Virus record (IMG/VR): IMGVR_UViG_3300036770_003738
Location: 20,593-84,592 of that record
DNA length: 64,000 nucleotides
Reading direction: 5' to 3' (one strand)
DNA from: a virus
Shown here in pieces: positions 41,730 through 49,873 of the stretch. A program made the translations under genes and the position numbers. Under the pieces are notes generated by a model that had not been told where the DNA came from, ran no database searches, and was given only the letters and a program-made list of their open reading frames with translations. Position 1 is the stretch's first letter; every line of letters starts with the position of its first letter.

Positions 41730-42019
41730 TGGCTAACGTTTATACCTCACTAGCTAACGCAACAGTTTACACAGATAAACTGAGCATTGCCACAGGCAAC
41801 ACTGCAGTAACTTACAACGTGTATGCTGTGGCCCTAGGCACCGCTGATCCAGTAGGTAACCTGTACAGTGCTGCAGTTCAGATTCCTGCCAATAATGTAC
41901 GAGAAGTTTATACTGGAGCTGGCAACAAGGTTACAGTGACTGGATCAAACTGGACAGCTACTGAACTTGGTACTGCAAGTTCTGCTACAGCCAGCATCTA
42001 CAACGCCGCGGGCAACTGA
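41729..42019 (+). CDS. Small beta-rich protein (96 aa)
   Basis: This 96-aa protein (MANVYTSLANATVYTDKLSI, then VREVYTGAGNKVTVTG) is Ala/Thr/Val-rich and looks like a small beta-structured virion component. It overlaps its upstream neighbour by TAATG and is followed 2 bases later by the next gene. The codon use resembles that of the surrounding structural genes. I do not recognise a function. Confidence 0.58.
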   Translation: MANVYTSLANATVYTDKLSIATGNTAVTYNVYAVALGTADPVGNLYSAAVQIPANNVREVYTGAGNKVTVTGSNWTATELGTASSATASIYNAAGN

Positions 42020-42021
42020 GC

Positions 42022-42393
42022 ATGAGATCAAGAGAGTTTGTATCAGAGCAAAAAGTTGGCGACATTGGCAAACGCAAAAGTGTAGCCACAGTGGGTCTCA
42101 ACAAGTTTAGAGATCAACAGTTTGCTGACCGTGTGTACGAACTCAATCGTGTGATGATGGCAGTAGCCACAACTGACGGAACTAATCCAGCAACTATTGA
42201 CAGCGAGTCATGGGCAGGACGCAACAATATTGCTGCTCCGTATACCAAAGTTGAACAAGACATGCTGAAAAAAGCTTTTCAGGCAGTAGGTAGTCACCAT
42301 GTGGATATCAACAACGGTGACCTTGACTCAGAAGAACTACCGAGCACTAATACACAAAGTCCTGTAAAAGCATTCAAAGGTTATCCAAGATGA
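42022..42393 (+). CDS. Conserved phage protein (123 aa)
   Basis: The 123-aa protein starts MRSREFVSEQKVGDIGKRKS and includes NKFRDQQFADRVYELNRVMMAVA, then ESWAGRNNIAAPYTKVEQDMLKKAFQAVG. The type recurs in aquatic T4-like phages next to virion genes. The REF(V/L)-E-start is shared with short structural proteins in these phages. It overlaps the nuclease gene by ATGA. The function is unknown. Confidence 0.6.
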   Translation: MRSREFVSEQKVGDIGKRKSVATVGLNKFRDQQFADRVYELNRVMMAVATTDGTNPATIDSESWAGRNNIAAPYTKVEQDMLKKAFQAVGSHHVDINNGDLDSEELPSTNTQSPVKAFKGYPR

Positions 42394-42827
42394 AAAAACT
42401 TCTAGCACTGTTGTTGCTGGCACCTGTCCTAGTCCTAGCACAACCTAAACAAAAACCTGGCGTGACTTATGACGCTGTGATCACACGAGTAATTGATGGT
42501 GACACAGTAGGTATCCAAGCCGCGTGGTTGCCGGCACCTCTCAAACCAGAACTCAGCATTCGTGTATTTGGTGTAGATACTCCTGAAAAAGGACACCGTG
42601 CACAGTGCGCCAGCGAAGATCAGCGCGGACAAGCAGCCACAGCGTTTACTAAACAAGCCGTTGCCAGCAGCCAAAAGCGACAGATCGTGCTCATGTCCTG
42701 GGACAAGTATGGCGGCCGAGTATTGGGAGACGTGATTCTAGACGGCAAGAGCCTGCGCCAAGGACTGATTGCCAACGGGTTTGCTCGTGAATATTACGGC
42801 GAAGCCAAAACATCTTGGTGCCAATAA
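42390..42827 (+). CDS. Secreted thermonuclease-like nuclease (SNase family)
   Basis: The 145-aa protein begins with a likely signal peptide (residues 1-18, Lys-Lys then a Leu-rich core ending LAQ). The mature part is a micrococcal-nuclease domain: VIDGDT at 35-40, RVFGVDTPE with Arg58, Asp63 and Glu66, and DKYGGRVLGDV with Arg110, matching the catalytic Arg-Glu-Arg set and calcium-binding Asp. It would cut DNA or RNA outside the cytoplasm, or in the periplasm. Export from an infected cell is unusual for such a phage. It overlaps the previous gene by ATGA. Confidence 0.88.
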   Translation: MKKLLALLLLAPVLVLAQPKQKPGVTYDAVITRVIDGDTVGIQAAWLPAPLKPELSIRVFGVDTPEKGHRAQCASEDQRGQAATAFTKQAVASSQKRQIVLMSWDKYGGRVLGDVILDGKSLRQGLIANGFAREYYGEAKTSWCQ

Positions 42828-42833
42828 CTCGCC

Positions 42834-42841
42834 CGTAAATA
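42834..42841 (+). promoter_or_regulatory. Late promoter box CGTAAATA, short spacing, within a palindrome
   Basis: CGTAAATA is followed by CGGG and the ATG at 42846, with no Shine-Dalgarno. The box lies in the inverted repeat CCCGTA-AA-TACGGG (42832-42845), which ends at the base before the ATG. Confidence 0.6.
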
Positions 42842-42845
42842 CGGG

Positions 42846-43988
42846 ATGAGCAATTTTTATTGTGCGGCCCCTTGGCGCGGTCTGCATATCAATCCCCAAG
42901 GAAGTATTAAGACTTGCTGTGCTGGCAATCCGCACATGCTTGGAAACCTCAACGACCTTGATATCGAACAAGCACTTAACAGCGAAAAAGCACAAGAAAT
43001 ACGTGCAAGCTTGTCTCAAGGTAAACCGCACGAGTATTGTAGTAATTGTGTTAAGGCTGAGAGGTTTGGCGCCGAAAGCGAACGTCACTGGCACAACAGA
43101 GTAAATCCTGACTTTGACCGTGCTTCAGCTGGCTCCGATTATCATTATCCTGTAATTGTGGATGTGCGATGGAACACCACATGCAATCTCAGTTGTAATT
43201 ACTGTGACCCAGCCAACAGCTCAAAATGGGCAAGTCTAAGACATATACCTTTTAAAAGTCAGAGCCGCCCATATTATGAACAAGTGTGTGACTTCCTAGA
43301 GCAACATAACAATCACATACACGAAGTTGCACTAGTTGGTGGCGAACCATTGTTGTTACCTGAAAATGAACGACTGCTAGATGTTATACCTAATGATTGT
43401 ATTGTGACCTTGATCACTAATATGAGTCAAGATTTAGAAAGCAATCGAATATTTAAGAAGCTAGCACAGCGCAAACGAGTAGGGTGGAGCATGAGCTTTG
43501 ACAACACAGGCGCACATTATGAATATGTACGTCATGGTGGCAAATGGGACCTGTTGTTGAACAACTTGCAACAGATCAAATCATTGTTTCATACACAGGG
43601 CCACTGGGGCGGCATCCATGCTGTGTACAATCTTTACAATGCAACTAAGCTGGTTGAATTCAAACAGTTTGCACAAGAACAAGGGCTATCAATAACATGG
43701 ATGAACTTGTTTGGACCCGAAGCATTGGATCCTTTTTTACACGGGCCTGACGTAGCACAGTTAGCAGCGCAACAAATAGAGATACTACAAAATCAACATG
43801 CATTTGCGCCTTCGGAGCAAGCTTTTTTTGCACAAGCACTTGAAAAATATCGCAGAGGAGACTTGCCAAAAAATCAGATTAAAAATAAATTTTGTAACTT
43901 TACTCTTGAAATTGAAAATCGATTTCATCCAGACACTAAAGGACAATTTGATCAACTTTGGCCGGAGCTAGCACATTTATGCAAATAA
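42846..43988 (+). CDS. Radical SAM protein with N-terminal cysteine (twitch/SPASM-like) region
   Basis: The 380-aa protein starts with an N-terminal cysteine domain (CAAPWRGLHINPQG, Cys6, Cys24-Cys25, then CSNC near residue 65-68), like a SPASM/twitch domain placed before the radical SAM core. The core motif CNLSCNYC has Cys113, Cys117 and Cys120, followed by VGGEPLLLP near residue 165 and WSMSFDNTG. It would use SAM and iron-sulfur clusters to modify a substrate I cannot name. It heads an overlapping cassette: its end overlaps the 2OG-oxygenase-like gene by 10 bases. It is related to the protein at 44506. Confidence 0.88.
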   Translation: MSNFYCAAPWRGLHINPQGSIKTCCAGNPHMLGNLNDLDIEQALNSEKAQEIRASLSQGKPHEYCSNCVKAERFGAESERHWHNRVNPDFDRASAGSDYHYPVIVDVRWNTTCNLSCNYCDPANSSKWASLRHIPFKSQSRPYYEQVCDFLEQHNNHIHEVALVGGEPLLLPENERLLDVIPNDCIVTLITNMSQDLESNRIFKKLAQRKRVGWSMSFDNTGAHYEYVRHGGKWDLLLNNLQQIKSLFHTQGHWGGIHAVYNLYNATKLVEFKQFAQEQGLSITWMNLFGPEALDPFLHGPDVAQLAAQQIEILQNQHAFAPSEQAFFAQALEKYRRGDLPKNQIKNKFCNFTLEIENRFHPDTKGQFDQLWPELAHLCK

Positions 43989-44524
43989 CTCCTGTCGACA
44001 ATGAACTTAATTTATTTCGTGTAGAAAATGTATTTTCTAACGAACTTGTGCAACAGGTTAAAGACACTGATTGGTTAAACTTGCCTTGGAGCAGACAACC
44101 CTATCAAGAGAATTGGAATCGTCGCCGTGTTACTGAATCCTCTATCCCGTGGATCGATCAGTGGAATTTTCAGCTCAGCACAAACTGGTCAAGACTTGAA
44201 GAACAATTAAACATAGAGATACAACCCTATTGCGGTACTGCATTTTGGATCGACGAGCCCGGGTTTGTGTGTACCATGCACACAGATGGAGAATTACCAG
44301 GTAGTTTACATTTGACTTGGCAAGGCTCAGGGACTAGTTTTTACTGGCACAATGATCCAAGTACATTGCGTTATCAGGTACCTTCGCAACCTAATGCAGG
44401 TTACATTATGATTAATTGCGAGGATTCTTCAGGATATAGAAAATTGCTATGGCACGCCATGCTAGACCCAGTGCCAGTAAATACATTTAGATTAACGTCA
44501 TACATATGGATAATACCAAAATAA
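43979..44524 (+). CDS. 2-oxoglutarate/Fe(II) oxygenase-like protein
   Basis: The 181-aa protein shows the iron-binding and co-substrate pattern of this family: His101-x-Asp103 (CTMHTDGELPG), a distal His159 (LLWHAML) and Arg171 (NTFRLTSY) twelve residues later. The core strand order (SLHLTWQGSGTSFYWH, then AGYIMIN) fits a double-stranded beta-helix. The substrate is unknown. I place the start at the ATG 43979, not the TTG 21 bases upstream. It lies between two radical SAM genes and overlaps both (10 and 19 bases), which argues for a joint pathway. Confidence 0.65.
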   Translation: MQITPVDNELNLFRVENVFSNELVQQVKDTDWLNLPWSRQPYQENWNRRRVTESSIPWIDQWNFQLSTNWSRLEEQLNIEIQPYCGTAFWIDEPGFVCTMHTDGELPGSLHLTWQGSGTSFYWHNDPSTLRYQVPSQPNAGYIMINCEDSSGYRKLLWHAMLDPVPVNTFRLTSYIWIIPK

Positions 44525-45666
44525 CCGATAGTCCTACATTTTGTGCTGCTCCGTGGACTAGCCTTAACATAGATCAAACAGGTCGCGTTAGTCCTTGTAT
44601 GCATGCATACCACGAAATAGGCAATATTAAACAGAATACTATCCAAGAGATAATAGCAGGACCTAAACTAGCATCTATTAAAGAAGCTATGAAACAAGGC
44701 ACCTGGCATGATACTTGTAGGCTATGTAAACAGAGCGAAGATACAACAGGAGTAAGTGCAAGGACTCAACGCTATTGCGATTCGCACACCCGTGATGTTA
44801 TTGACAATGATATTTCTTGGTTTGACCCCCAGCACTTTGTTGTTAATTGGAGTAACTTGTGTAATCTTAGTTGTGTATACTGTAATCCTAGCACTTCAAC
44901 CGCCTGGCAAAGCATTAAAAAGATACCTATCAATCATGTGCGTAATGATCAGAACAGCATACTAGAATTAATGCAGGACCAAGGAAAAAGTGTACAAGGA
45001 TTAGTTTTAGGAGGCGGAGAGCCGTTGTTACAAAAAGGGTTATTGGATATGTTAAAATGTCTTGACCCGCAAAAAGCTCAAGTAATGGTTACTACCAATC
45101 TCACCATAGATCTTGCTAGTAACCCTATTTACAACGAACTCAAAACTTGGCCCAATGTAGATTGGCAAGTAAGCTTTGACAATTGCACCAAGGATAAATT
45201 CGAATATGTTCGGAATGGTGCTAGTTGGGATCAATTCAAGTCTAACATTGATTTAATGAAAGCAGACGGGCAACGTGTACATGCACATCCAGCATACAGC
45301 ATCTACTGTGCATTTGATCTAGTTGAGTACTACGAATTTTGTGAAGCAAATGACTTGAACTTGTTTTGGTGCGAGCTTACTAATCCCTGGGATCTTGATG
45401 TAAGACGACTAAGCTCAGAAATTCGACAAACAGCAATAAATGAAATAGATAAAGTAACACAGCGGTGGGGGCAAATTAACGAACATAATTTAGCAGTCAG
45501 CACACTGCAAAGATATCGTGCCCAACTGATAGATAACAGTTACATATTCAACGTTAACGAATATGTGCCTGATCCGTTGTCTTGGCATCGTAATATAGAA
45601 CAAGAATTAAACAAAACTCAGCGATTTGAAGATTTGTGGCCGGGCCTGGCCAGGAGATTGAAATGA
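44506..45666 (+). CDS. Radical SAM protein with N-terminal cysteine (twitch/SPASM-like) region
   Basis: This 386-aa protein has the same layout as the one at 42846: an N-terminal CAAPWTSLNIDQTGRVSPC segment (Cys13, Cys31, then CRLC near residues 71-74), and a core CNLSCVYC with Cys119, Cys123 and Cys126, then LGGGEPLLQKG and WQVSFDNCT. The two proteins are paralogues. Two such enzymes in one cassette may act one after another, or on different positions of one substrate. It overlaps the previous gene by 19 bases and the SGNH-like gene by ATGA. Confidence 0.88.
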   Translation: MDNTKITDSPTFCAAPWTSLNIDQTGRVSPCMHAYHEIGNIKQNTIQEIIAGPKLASIKEAMKQGTWHDTCRLCKQSEDTTGVSARTQRYCDSHTRDVIDNDISWFDPQHFVVNWSNLCNLSCVYCNPSTSTAWQSIKKIPINHVRNDQNSILELMQDQGKSVQGLVLGGGEPLLQKGLLDMLKCLDPQKAQVMVTTNLTIDLASNPIYNELKTWPNVDWQVSFDNCTKDKFEYVRNGASWDQFKSNIDLMKADGQRVHAHPAYSIYCAFDLVEYYEFCEANDLNLFWCELTNPWDLDVRRLSSEIRQTAINEIDKVTQRWGQINEHNLAVSTLQRYRAQLIDNSYIFNVNEYVPDPLSWHRNIEQELNKTQRFEDLWPGLARRLK

Positions 45667-46421
45667 AAGCACCTTGGCATTTTGGAACATATCATGCTAA
45701 TACTGTACAGGAATGGTTACCTACAGATACTAAAGAAAACTTTGATCAGTTGATGCAAGACCCTGGTCATCGTGCATACTTTGCACGTCTTGGATGGGAC
45801 CAACCAGGTGCAATAACTTACAATATCAACAGCGAAGGATTTCGCTGTGATGAATTTGATTATGAAACACCATGCATGATTGCCTTGGGTTGTAGTTTTA
45901 CTCTAGGAACAGGATTACCATTGGATTCTATATGGCCTACCTTGGTAGGACAAGCTGCAGGACTAAAAGTGGCCAATCTCGCCTGGGGAGGCAACAGTTC
46001 GGATACCTGCTTCAGATTGGCAGAATACTGGATACCTCGTCTCAAGCCCCGGCTAGTCACAATGTTAGCGCCTCCAAGTAGTCGCACAGAGATATTGTTG
46101 GATAACAATCAGTATCATTTGCCAGCAGAAGTAATCATGCCTGAAACCAATTCTGCAATATTCAACAAGGGCGACACATTCTTAAAGCACTGGCAATTAA
46201 ACGACGAGAACAGCAGATTAAACCAGTTGAAAAATTGCTTGGCTATAAAGCAACTGTGCGCTGAACACAATATACCTTGCGTGATAGAATTAGTGCAGGA
46301 CCACATGCAACACAGTCGTGAAGAAATAGGCTATGCACGTGACCACATGCACGGTGGTCCTATCATACATAAACGAATTGCGGAGAAAATGCTAAATGAT
46401 TGGCGCAAAAAATACACTTGA
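45663..46421 (+). CDS. SGNH/GDSL-type hydrolase-like protein
   Basis: This 252-aa protein has GCSFTLGTGLP with the nucleophile Ser78, WGGNSSDT near residues 108-115 and a DHMHGG...IH end (Asp and His near 230-240), the SGNH block pattern. Such enzymes usually remove acyl groups from sugars or lipids. An N-terminal region of ~70 residues (WHFGTYHANTVQEWLPTDTKEN) is extra. The start is set at ATG 45663 (ATGA overlap), not an upstream CTG. It closes the radical SAM cassette and runs 26 bases into the large terminase gene. Confidence 0.72.
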   Translation: MKAPWHFGTYHANTVQEWLPTDTKENFDQLMQDPGHRAYFARLGWDQPGAITYNINSEGFRCDEFDYETPCMIALGCSFTLGTGLPLDSIWPTLVGQAAGLKVANLAWGGNSSDTCFRLAEYWIPRLKPRLVTMLAPPSSRTEILLDNNQYHLPAEVIMPETNSAIFNKGDTFLKHWQLNDENSRLNQLKNCLAIKQLCAEHNIPCVIELVQDHMQHSREEIGYARDHMHGGPIIHKRIAEKMLNDWRKKYT

Positions 46422-47982
46422 TACAGTACTTGTAAAAGCACCGCATCGCAAAGAAACTTACTCAGAGAAAGAAATTGAAGAGTTCGCTAAGTGCGCAGAC
46501 CCAGTAAATGGGCCCATGTACTTTATGGACCACTTCTTTTATATACAGCACCCCACACGCGGCAAAATGCTGTACCATCCGTTTGAGTATCAAAAGAGGC
46601 TGATCGAAAACTATCACAACAATCGTTTCTCAATTAGCCTGATGCCTCGACAAACAGGTAAGTCAACATCGGCTGCTGGTTATTTGTTGTGGTTTGCTAT
46701 GTTTGTGCCGGATGCTACTATTCTTGTTGCTGCTCACAAATACTTGGGTGCGCAGGAAATCATGCAGCGTATTCGTTACGCATACGAACTGTGCCCAAAC
46801 CATATTCGAGCAGGCGCTACTAGCTACAACAAAGGAAGTCTGGAGTTCGATAATGGATCGCGTATCGTCAGTCAAACCACTACTGAAAACACTGGTCGTG
46901 GTATGTCTATTACACTCCTGTACCTAGACGAGTTTGCGTTCGTTAGACCTACTATTGCCAGCGAGTTCTGGACTTCTATTACACCTACACTGAGTACTGG
47001 TGGTAAAGCCATTATCACATCAACTCCAAACTCAGACGAAGATCAGTTTGCGTTGATCTGGAAAGGTGCTAATAAAGTTGAGGACGAGTACGGTAATCCT
47101 AGGCCCAACGGTGTTGGTATTAATGGATTTAAAGCATATCGTGCATTCTGGAAAGAGCATCCTGATCGCGATGAAAAATGGGCAGATGAACAACGAGCAC
47201 AACTAGGTGAAGAACGATTCCGTCGAGAAATGGATTGTGAATTTGTTCAGGACGAAGAAACCCTCATCAGTCCACTAAAGCTAGTAGAGATGACCGCAAC
47301 AGATCCAATCTACAAAACAGGTCAAGTTCGGTGGTTTAAGAGGCCTGAGAAAAATAAAATTTATGTAGTTGCATTAGATCCTAGCTTGGGCACAGGTGGC
47401 GATGCTGCGGCTATACAAGTATTTGAAGCAAACTCTGCTACTCAAGTAGCAGAGTGGCGCCACAACAAAACTATTGTACCAGAACAAATCCGAATAATGA
47501 CTGATATATGCCGTCATATCAATGAGACAGTGCAAGACACAAAAAGTATCTATTATTCAGTAGAAAACAACACGTTAGGCGAAGCAGCCCTGCTTTCTAT
47601 CGAGCACTACGGAGAAGAAAACATACAAGGTTATTTTTTAAGCGATAAGTCAGTAGTTAGTTCAAGTGGTCGCAGATACCGAAAAGGTTTTACAACTACC
47701 AATAAAAGTAAGTTGTCGGCTTGTAGCAAATTCAAAACCCTAGTAGAAACCAACAAAATGGCGATCAGTAGCTCGTCCCTACTTAGCGAACTAAAGACAT
47801 TTGTTGCCAACGGATCCAGTTATGCAGCAAAACCTGGTGAGACTGATGATCTAGTAATGGCAACTCTGTTAGTGGTTAGGATGCTACAACTGTTGCAAAC
47901 GTACCACAGTGAGCTTGATACACAAATGAAAGATTTTGCAGATGAAATGGACACTCCTTTGCCTTTTATTGTAATGTTCTAA
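46396..47982 (+). CDS. gp17: Large terminase subunit (T4 gp17-like)
   Basis: This is the ATPase and nuclease that packages DNA into the prohead. The 528-aa protein has Walker A PRQTGKST at residues 84-91, Walker B YLDEF at 176-180, a coupling motif (TSTPNSDEDQF), and the nuclease residues ALDPSLGTGGD (Asp near residue 331), SVENNTLG and GETDDLVMA (Asp near residue 480). T4 gp17 is 610 aa; the shorter length is usual for aquatic relatives. The gene overlaps the preceding SGNH-like gene by 26 bases, so an essential gene is coupled in translation to a cargo cassette. Confidence 0.95.
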   Translation: MIGAKNTLDTVLVKAPHRKETYSEKEIEEFAKCADPVNGPMYFMDHFFYIQHPTRGKMLYHPFEYQKRLIENYHNNRFSISLMPRQTGKSTSAAGYLLWFAMFVPDATILVAAHKYLGAQEIMQRIRYAYELCPNHIRAGATSYNKGSLEFDNGSRIVSQTTTENTGRGMSITLLYLDEFAFVRPTIASEFWTSITPTLSTGGKAIITSTPNSDEDQFALIWKGANKVEDEYGNPRPNGVGINGFKAYRAFWKEHPDRDEKWADEQRAQLGEERFRREMDCEFVQDEETLISPLKLVEMTATDPIYKTGQVRWFKRPEKNKIYVVALDPSLGTGGDAAAIQVFEANSATQVAEWRHNKTIVPEQIRIMTDICRHINETVQDTKSIYYSVENNTLGEAALLSIEHYGEENIQGYFLSDKSVVSSSGRRYRKGFTTTNKSKLSACSKFKTLVETNKMAISSSSLLSELKTFVANGSSYAAKPGETDDLVMATLLVVRMLQLLQTYHSELDTQMKDFADEMDTPLPFIVMF

Positions 47983-48003
47983 GCCCAATCTGTTATCTAT
48001 AAC

Positions 48004-48011
48004 ACTAAATA
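48004..48011 (+). promoter_or_regulatory. Late promoter box ACTAAATA, short spacing
   Basis: ACTAAATA ends 7 bases before the ATG at 48019, without a Shine-Dalgarno sequence. The predicted transcript would start about 2 bases before the start codon. Confidence 0.6.
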
Positions 48012-48018
48012 CACAACC

Positions 48019-49734
48019 ATGGCACAAGAACAGAACATTTCAACCCAGCTCAACAACCTGTTGGTCACACGCAATTTCCACCCAGAAACGCTGGACCGAC
48101 AAGGCAAACCATCTGACGCAGCAGAAGCCAAAACATTTACTTTTGACTATGTGAGCGGCAGCGGCAAAAACTATGGAACCATGGTTGTTGTACTGGACTC
48201 CGATGATGACATGAAGGTTTTTTACGGGGACAATCTTGGTCGCGCTATGGAAGGCGATGACAAGGATGAATTCTTTGATTTCCAACAACAACTCAGCAAG
48301 TTTGCCAACGCACACCGTTGGACGTACACTGGCACAGACCTGAGCCAACTCAAGCATACCATGCAGGGCCTAGCAGCGATTCAAGAAGGTTTGTTCGAAG
48401 GTTATTACGGCACACGTAAAATCAGTTATGCTGGTAACCCCACAGAAGCTAGGCTTATGATCAAGCATAACCGCACACTAGGCGAAGCAGATGCTCGTTT
48501 TCGTTATGTAGAAAGCTTGTTCATTGAAACAGCTGAGGGCGAACGTTTCAAACTGCCTTTCAAGAATTTATCAGGCGGCAAAGCCATGCTGGAACATGTG
48601 CGACAAGGTGGTAATCCTTATGATGTTCGCGGTGTACACATTGCTGAAATGGTTATGGAAATTGCTACACTGAGTCGTTTCAATCGCGCTAGTGCTACCC
48701 GTGTGATGGAAGGCGCCACACAAGAACTGATTGCTGAAGCACAAACCTATTACAAGAGCCTGAGAGAAAACATGAAACGCATGGCCAGCTCACGTGGTTA
48801 TGCTGCATATTTTGAAACCTGGCACCCTGCTACTATAGATGAACAGCAAGAGCTGGTGGAAAACATCAAGACACTGTTTATAGAACAAACACTGGACACC
48901 CGAATTGAGGCAGCATTGCCACTGTTGGCCAGAATACAACAACAAGGAACCGCTATGAAAGAAGCTGAAATTTTTGAAAATTGGGCCAACAACTTGGTCG
49001 AAGGCACCTGGGCTGTACCAGAAACTCCTGAACAACAAAACAAGCTGAGAGAGCTACTCAGCAGTAAATTGATTGTGGGACCTGATGCTACCAACGCCAC
49101 AGAACAACTGTATGATCTAATTGGTGATGATCAGTTGTACGATGACCTGGGCTATATTGCTAAAGATAATCCCAATGCAGACATTAGAGATGTAGTGATT
49201 GATCGCCTACGAGAGTTGGGCTATGATTTTAGTACTGATAATCAGTTGAGTGAAAGCCGAATATTAGACGAATCAGGAGAAACACTGGATCACATCCTAA
49301 ATCGATTCAAACACGAAGTAAATCAATTTGAGCAAGGCGCTGACCTAGATACCGATTTGTACCATGCTTTGTTTGACTACTATTCAGATGCTGGCGAAAT
49401 GCCTTACGGTGTGGCCAAAGCTCGTGATGGCGATCCATACGAATGGGTCACACAACAGTTAGATCGAGAACTAGGCACAAATAAATTACCAGTTGACGAA
49501 ATGTTAGGTATGGCTGCGGTTGGAGAAGGTACTGGAACTTGCAATCACACTATGGAGGGCGAATACTGCCCAGAACACGGTTTAGTAGAGTGCGGTACTG
49601 TAGCAGGCGGAATGGCTCCTGTCATGGGAGAAGACTCTAAAGATTCAATGGACCACCGCGGCGCTGTTACTGACAGCTTCTACGAAAGTGAACTGGACAG
49701 ATTAAAAAAATTGTCTTTAATCAAAAGAACATAA
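48019..49734 (+). CDS. Large conserved phage protein with Cys/His cluster
   Basis: This 571-aa protein is mostly helical and acidic. It starts MAQEQNISTQLNNLLVTRNFHPETL; the middle contains YYGTRKISYAGNPTEARLMIKHN and MVMEIATLSRFNRASATRVMEG; toward the C-terminus (near residues 510-530) is CNHTMEGEYCPEHGLVEC, a tight Cys/His cluster that could bind zinc. The type is found in aquatic T4-like phages and has no known function; an internal head or DNA-associated protein is a guess. It stands alone between a short-spaced late promoter and a terminator. Confidence 0.65.
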   Translation: MAQEQNISTQLNNLLVTRNFHPETLDRQGKPSDAAEAKTFTFDYVSGSGKNYGTMVVVLDSDDDMKVFYGDNLGRAMEGDDKDEFFDFQQQLSKFANAHRWTYTGTDLSQLKHTMQGLAAIQEGLFEGYYGTRKISYAGNPTEARLMIKHNRTLGEADARFRYVESLFIETAEGERFKLPFKNLSGGKAMLEHVRQGGNPYDVRGVHIAEMVMEIATLSRFNRASATRVMEGATQELIAEAQTYYKSLRENMKRMASSRGYAAYFETWHPATIDEQQELVENIKTLFIEQTLDTRIEAALPLLARIQQQGTAMKEAEIFENWANNLVEGTWAVPETPEQQNKLRELLSSKLIVGPDATNATEQLYDLIGDDQLYDDLGYIAKDNPNADIRDVVIDRLRELGYDFSTDNQLSESRILDESGETLDHILNRFKHEVNQFEQGADLDTDLYHALFDYYSDAGEMPYGVAKARDGDPYEWVTQQLDRELGTNKLPVDEMLGMAAVGEGTGTCNHTMEGEYCPEHGLVECGTVAGGMAPVMGEDSKDSMDHRGAVTDSFYESELDRLKKLSLIKRT

Positions 49735-49737
49735 ATA
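49730..49737 (+). promoter_or_regulatory. Late promoter box CATAAATA
   Basis: CATAAATA overlaps the stop codon of the preceding gene and stands 136 bases before gp32. A transcript from it would contain the terminator at 49758, so its use is uncertain. Confidence 0.35.
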
Positions 49738-49740
49738 ACA

Positions 49741-49769
49741 TTGACACTTGTAGCAAGACCGCATATACT
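49741..49769 (+). promoter_or_regulatory. Sigma70-like promoter TTGACA-17-TATACT for gp32
   Basis: TTGACA (49741-49746) and TATACT (49764-49769) have a 17-base spacer. The -10 lies inside the left arm of the terminator hairpin that follows. A transcript would start near 49776 and have a leader of about 100 bases before gp32. Confidence 0.82.
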
Positions 49770-49796
49770 ACATTGGTGTATGCGGTTTGTTGTTTG
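49758..49796 (+). terminator. Terminator hairpin overlapping the gp32 promoter
   Basis: ACCGCATATAC (49758-49768) pairs with GTGTATGCGGT (49776-49786), eleven pairs with one G-T, around a TACATTG loop, followed by TTGTTGTTTG. Transcripts from upstream would form it; transcripts from the embedded promoter would carry only the right arm. Confidence 0.62.
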
Positions 49797-49802
49797 TGTC
49801 AC

Positions 49803-49853
49803 AGGCAACATTAGAATCTAAATAATTTAGATAGGCAACATAACATAGGCAAC
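49803..49853 (+). promoter_or_regulatory. gp32 leader: repeated AGGCAAC and palindrome with late box
   Basis: AGGCAAC occurs at 49803, 49833 and 49847. Between the first two lies the perfect inverted repeat TCTAAAT-A-ATTTAGA (49817-49831), whose left half is the late box TCTAAATA (49817-49824). A GGAG ribosome site follows before the ATG. T4 gp32 represses its own translation by binding its leader, so this may be the site. Confidence 0.5.
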
Positions 49854-49873
49854 TTTATTAGGAGAAACATACT

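Noticed and set aside
43958-43978. TTG start for the 2OG-oxygenase-like protein
   Set aside because: It adds seven residues without a ribosome site; ATG 43979 fits the overlap pattern of the cassette.
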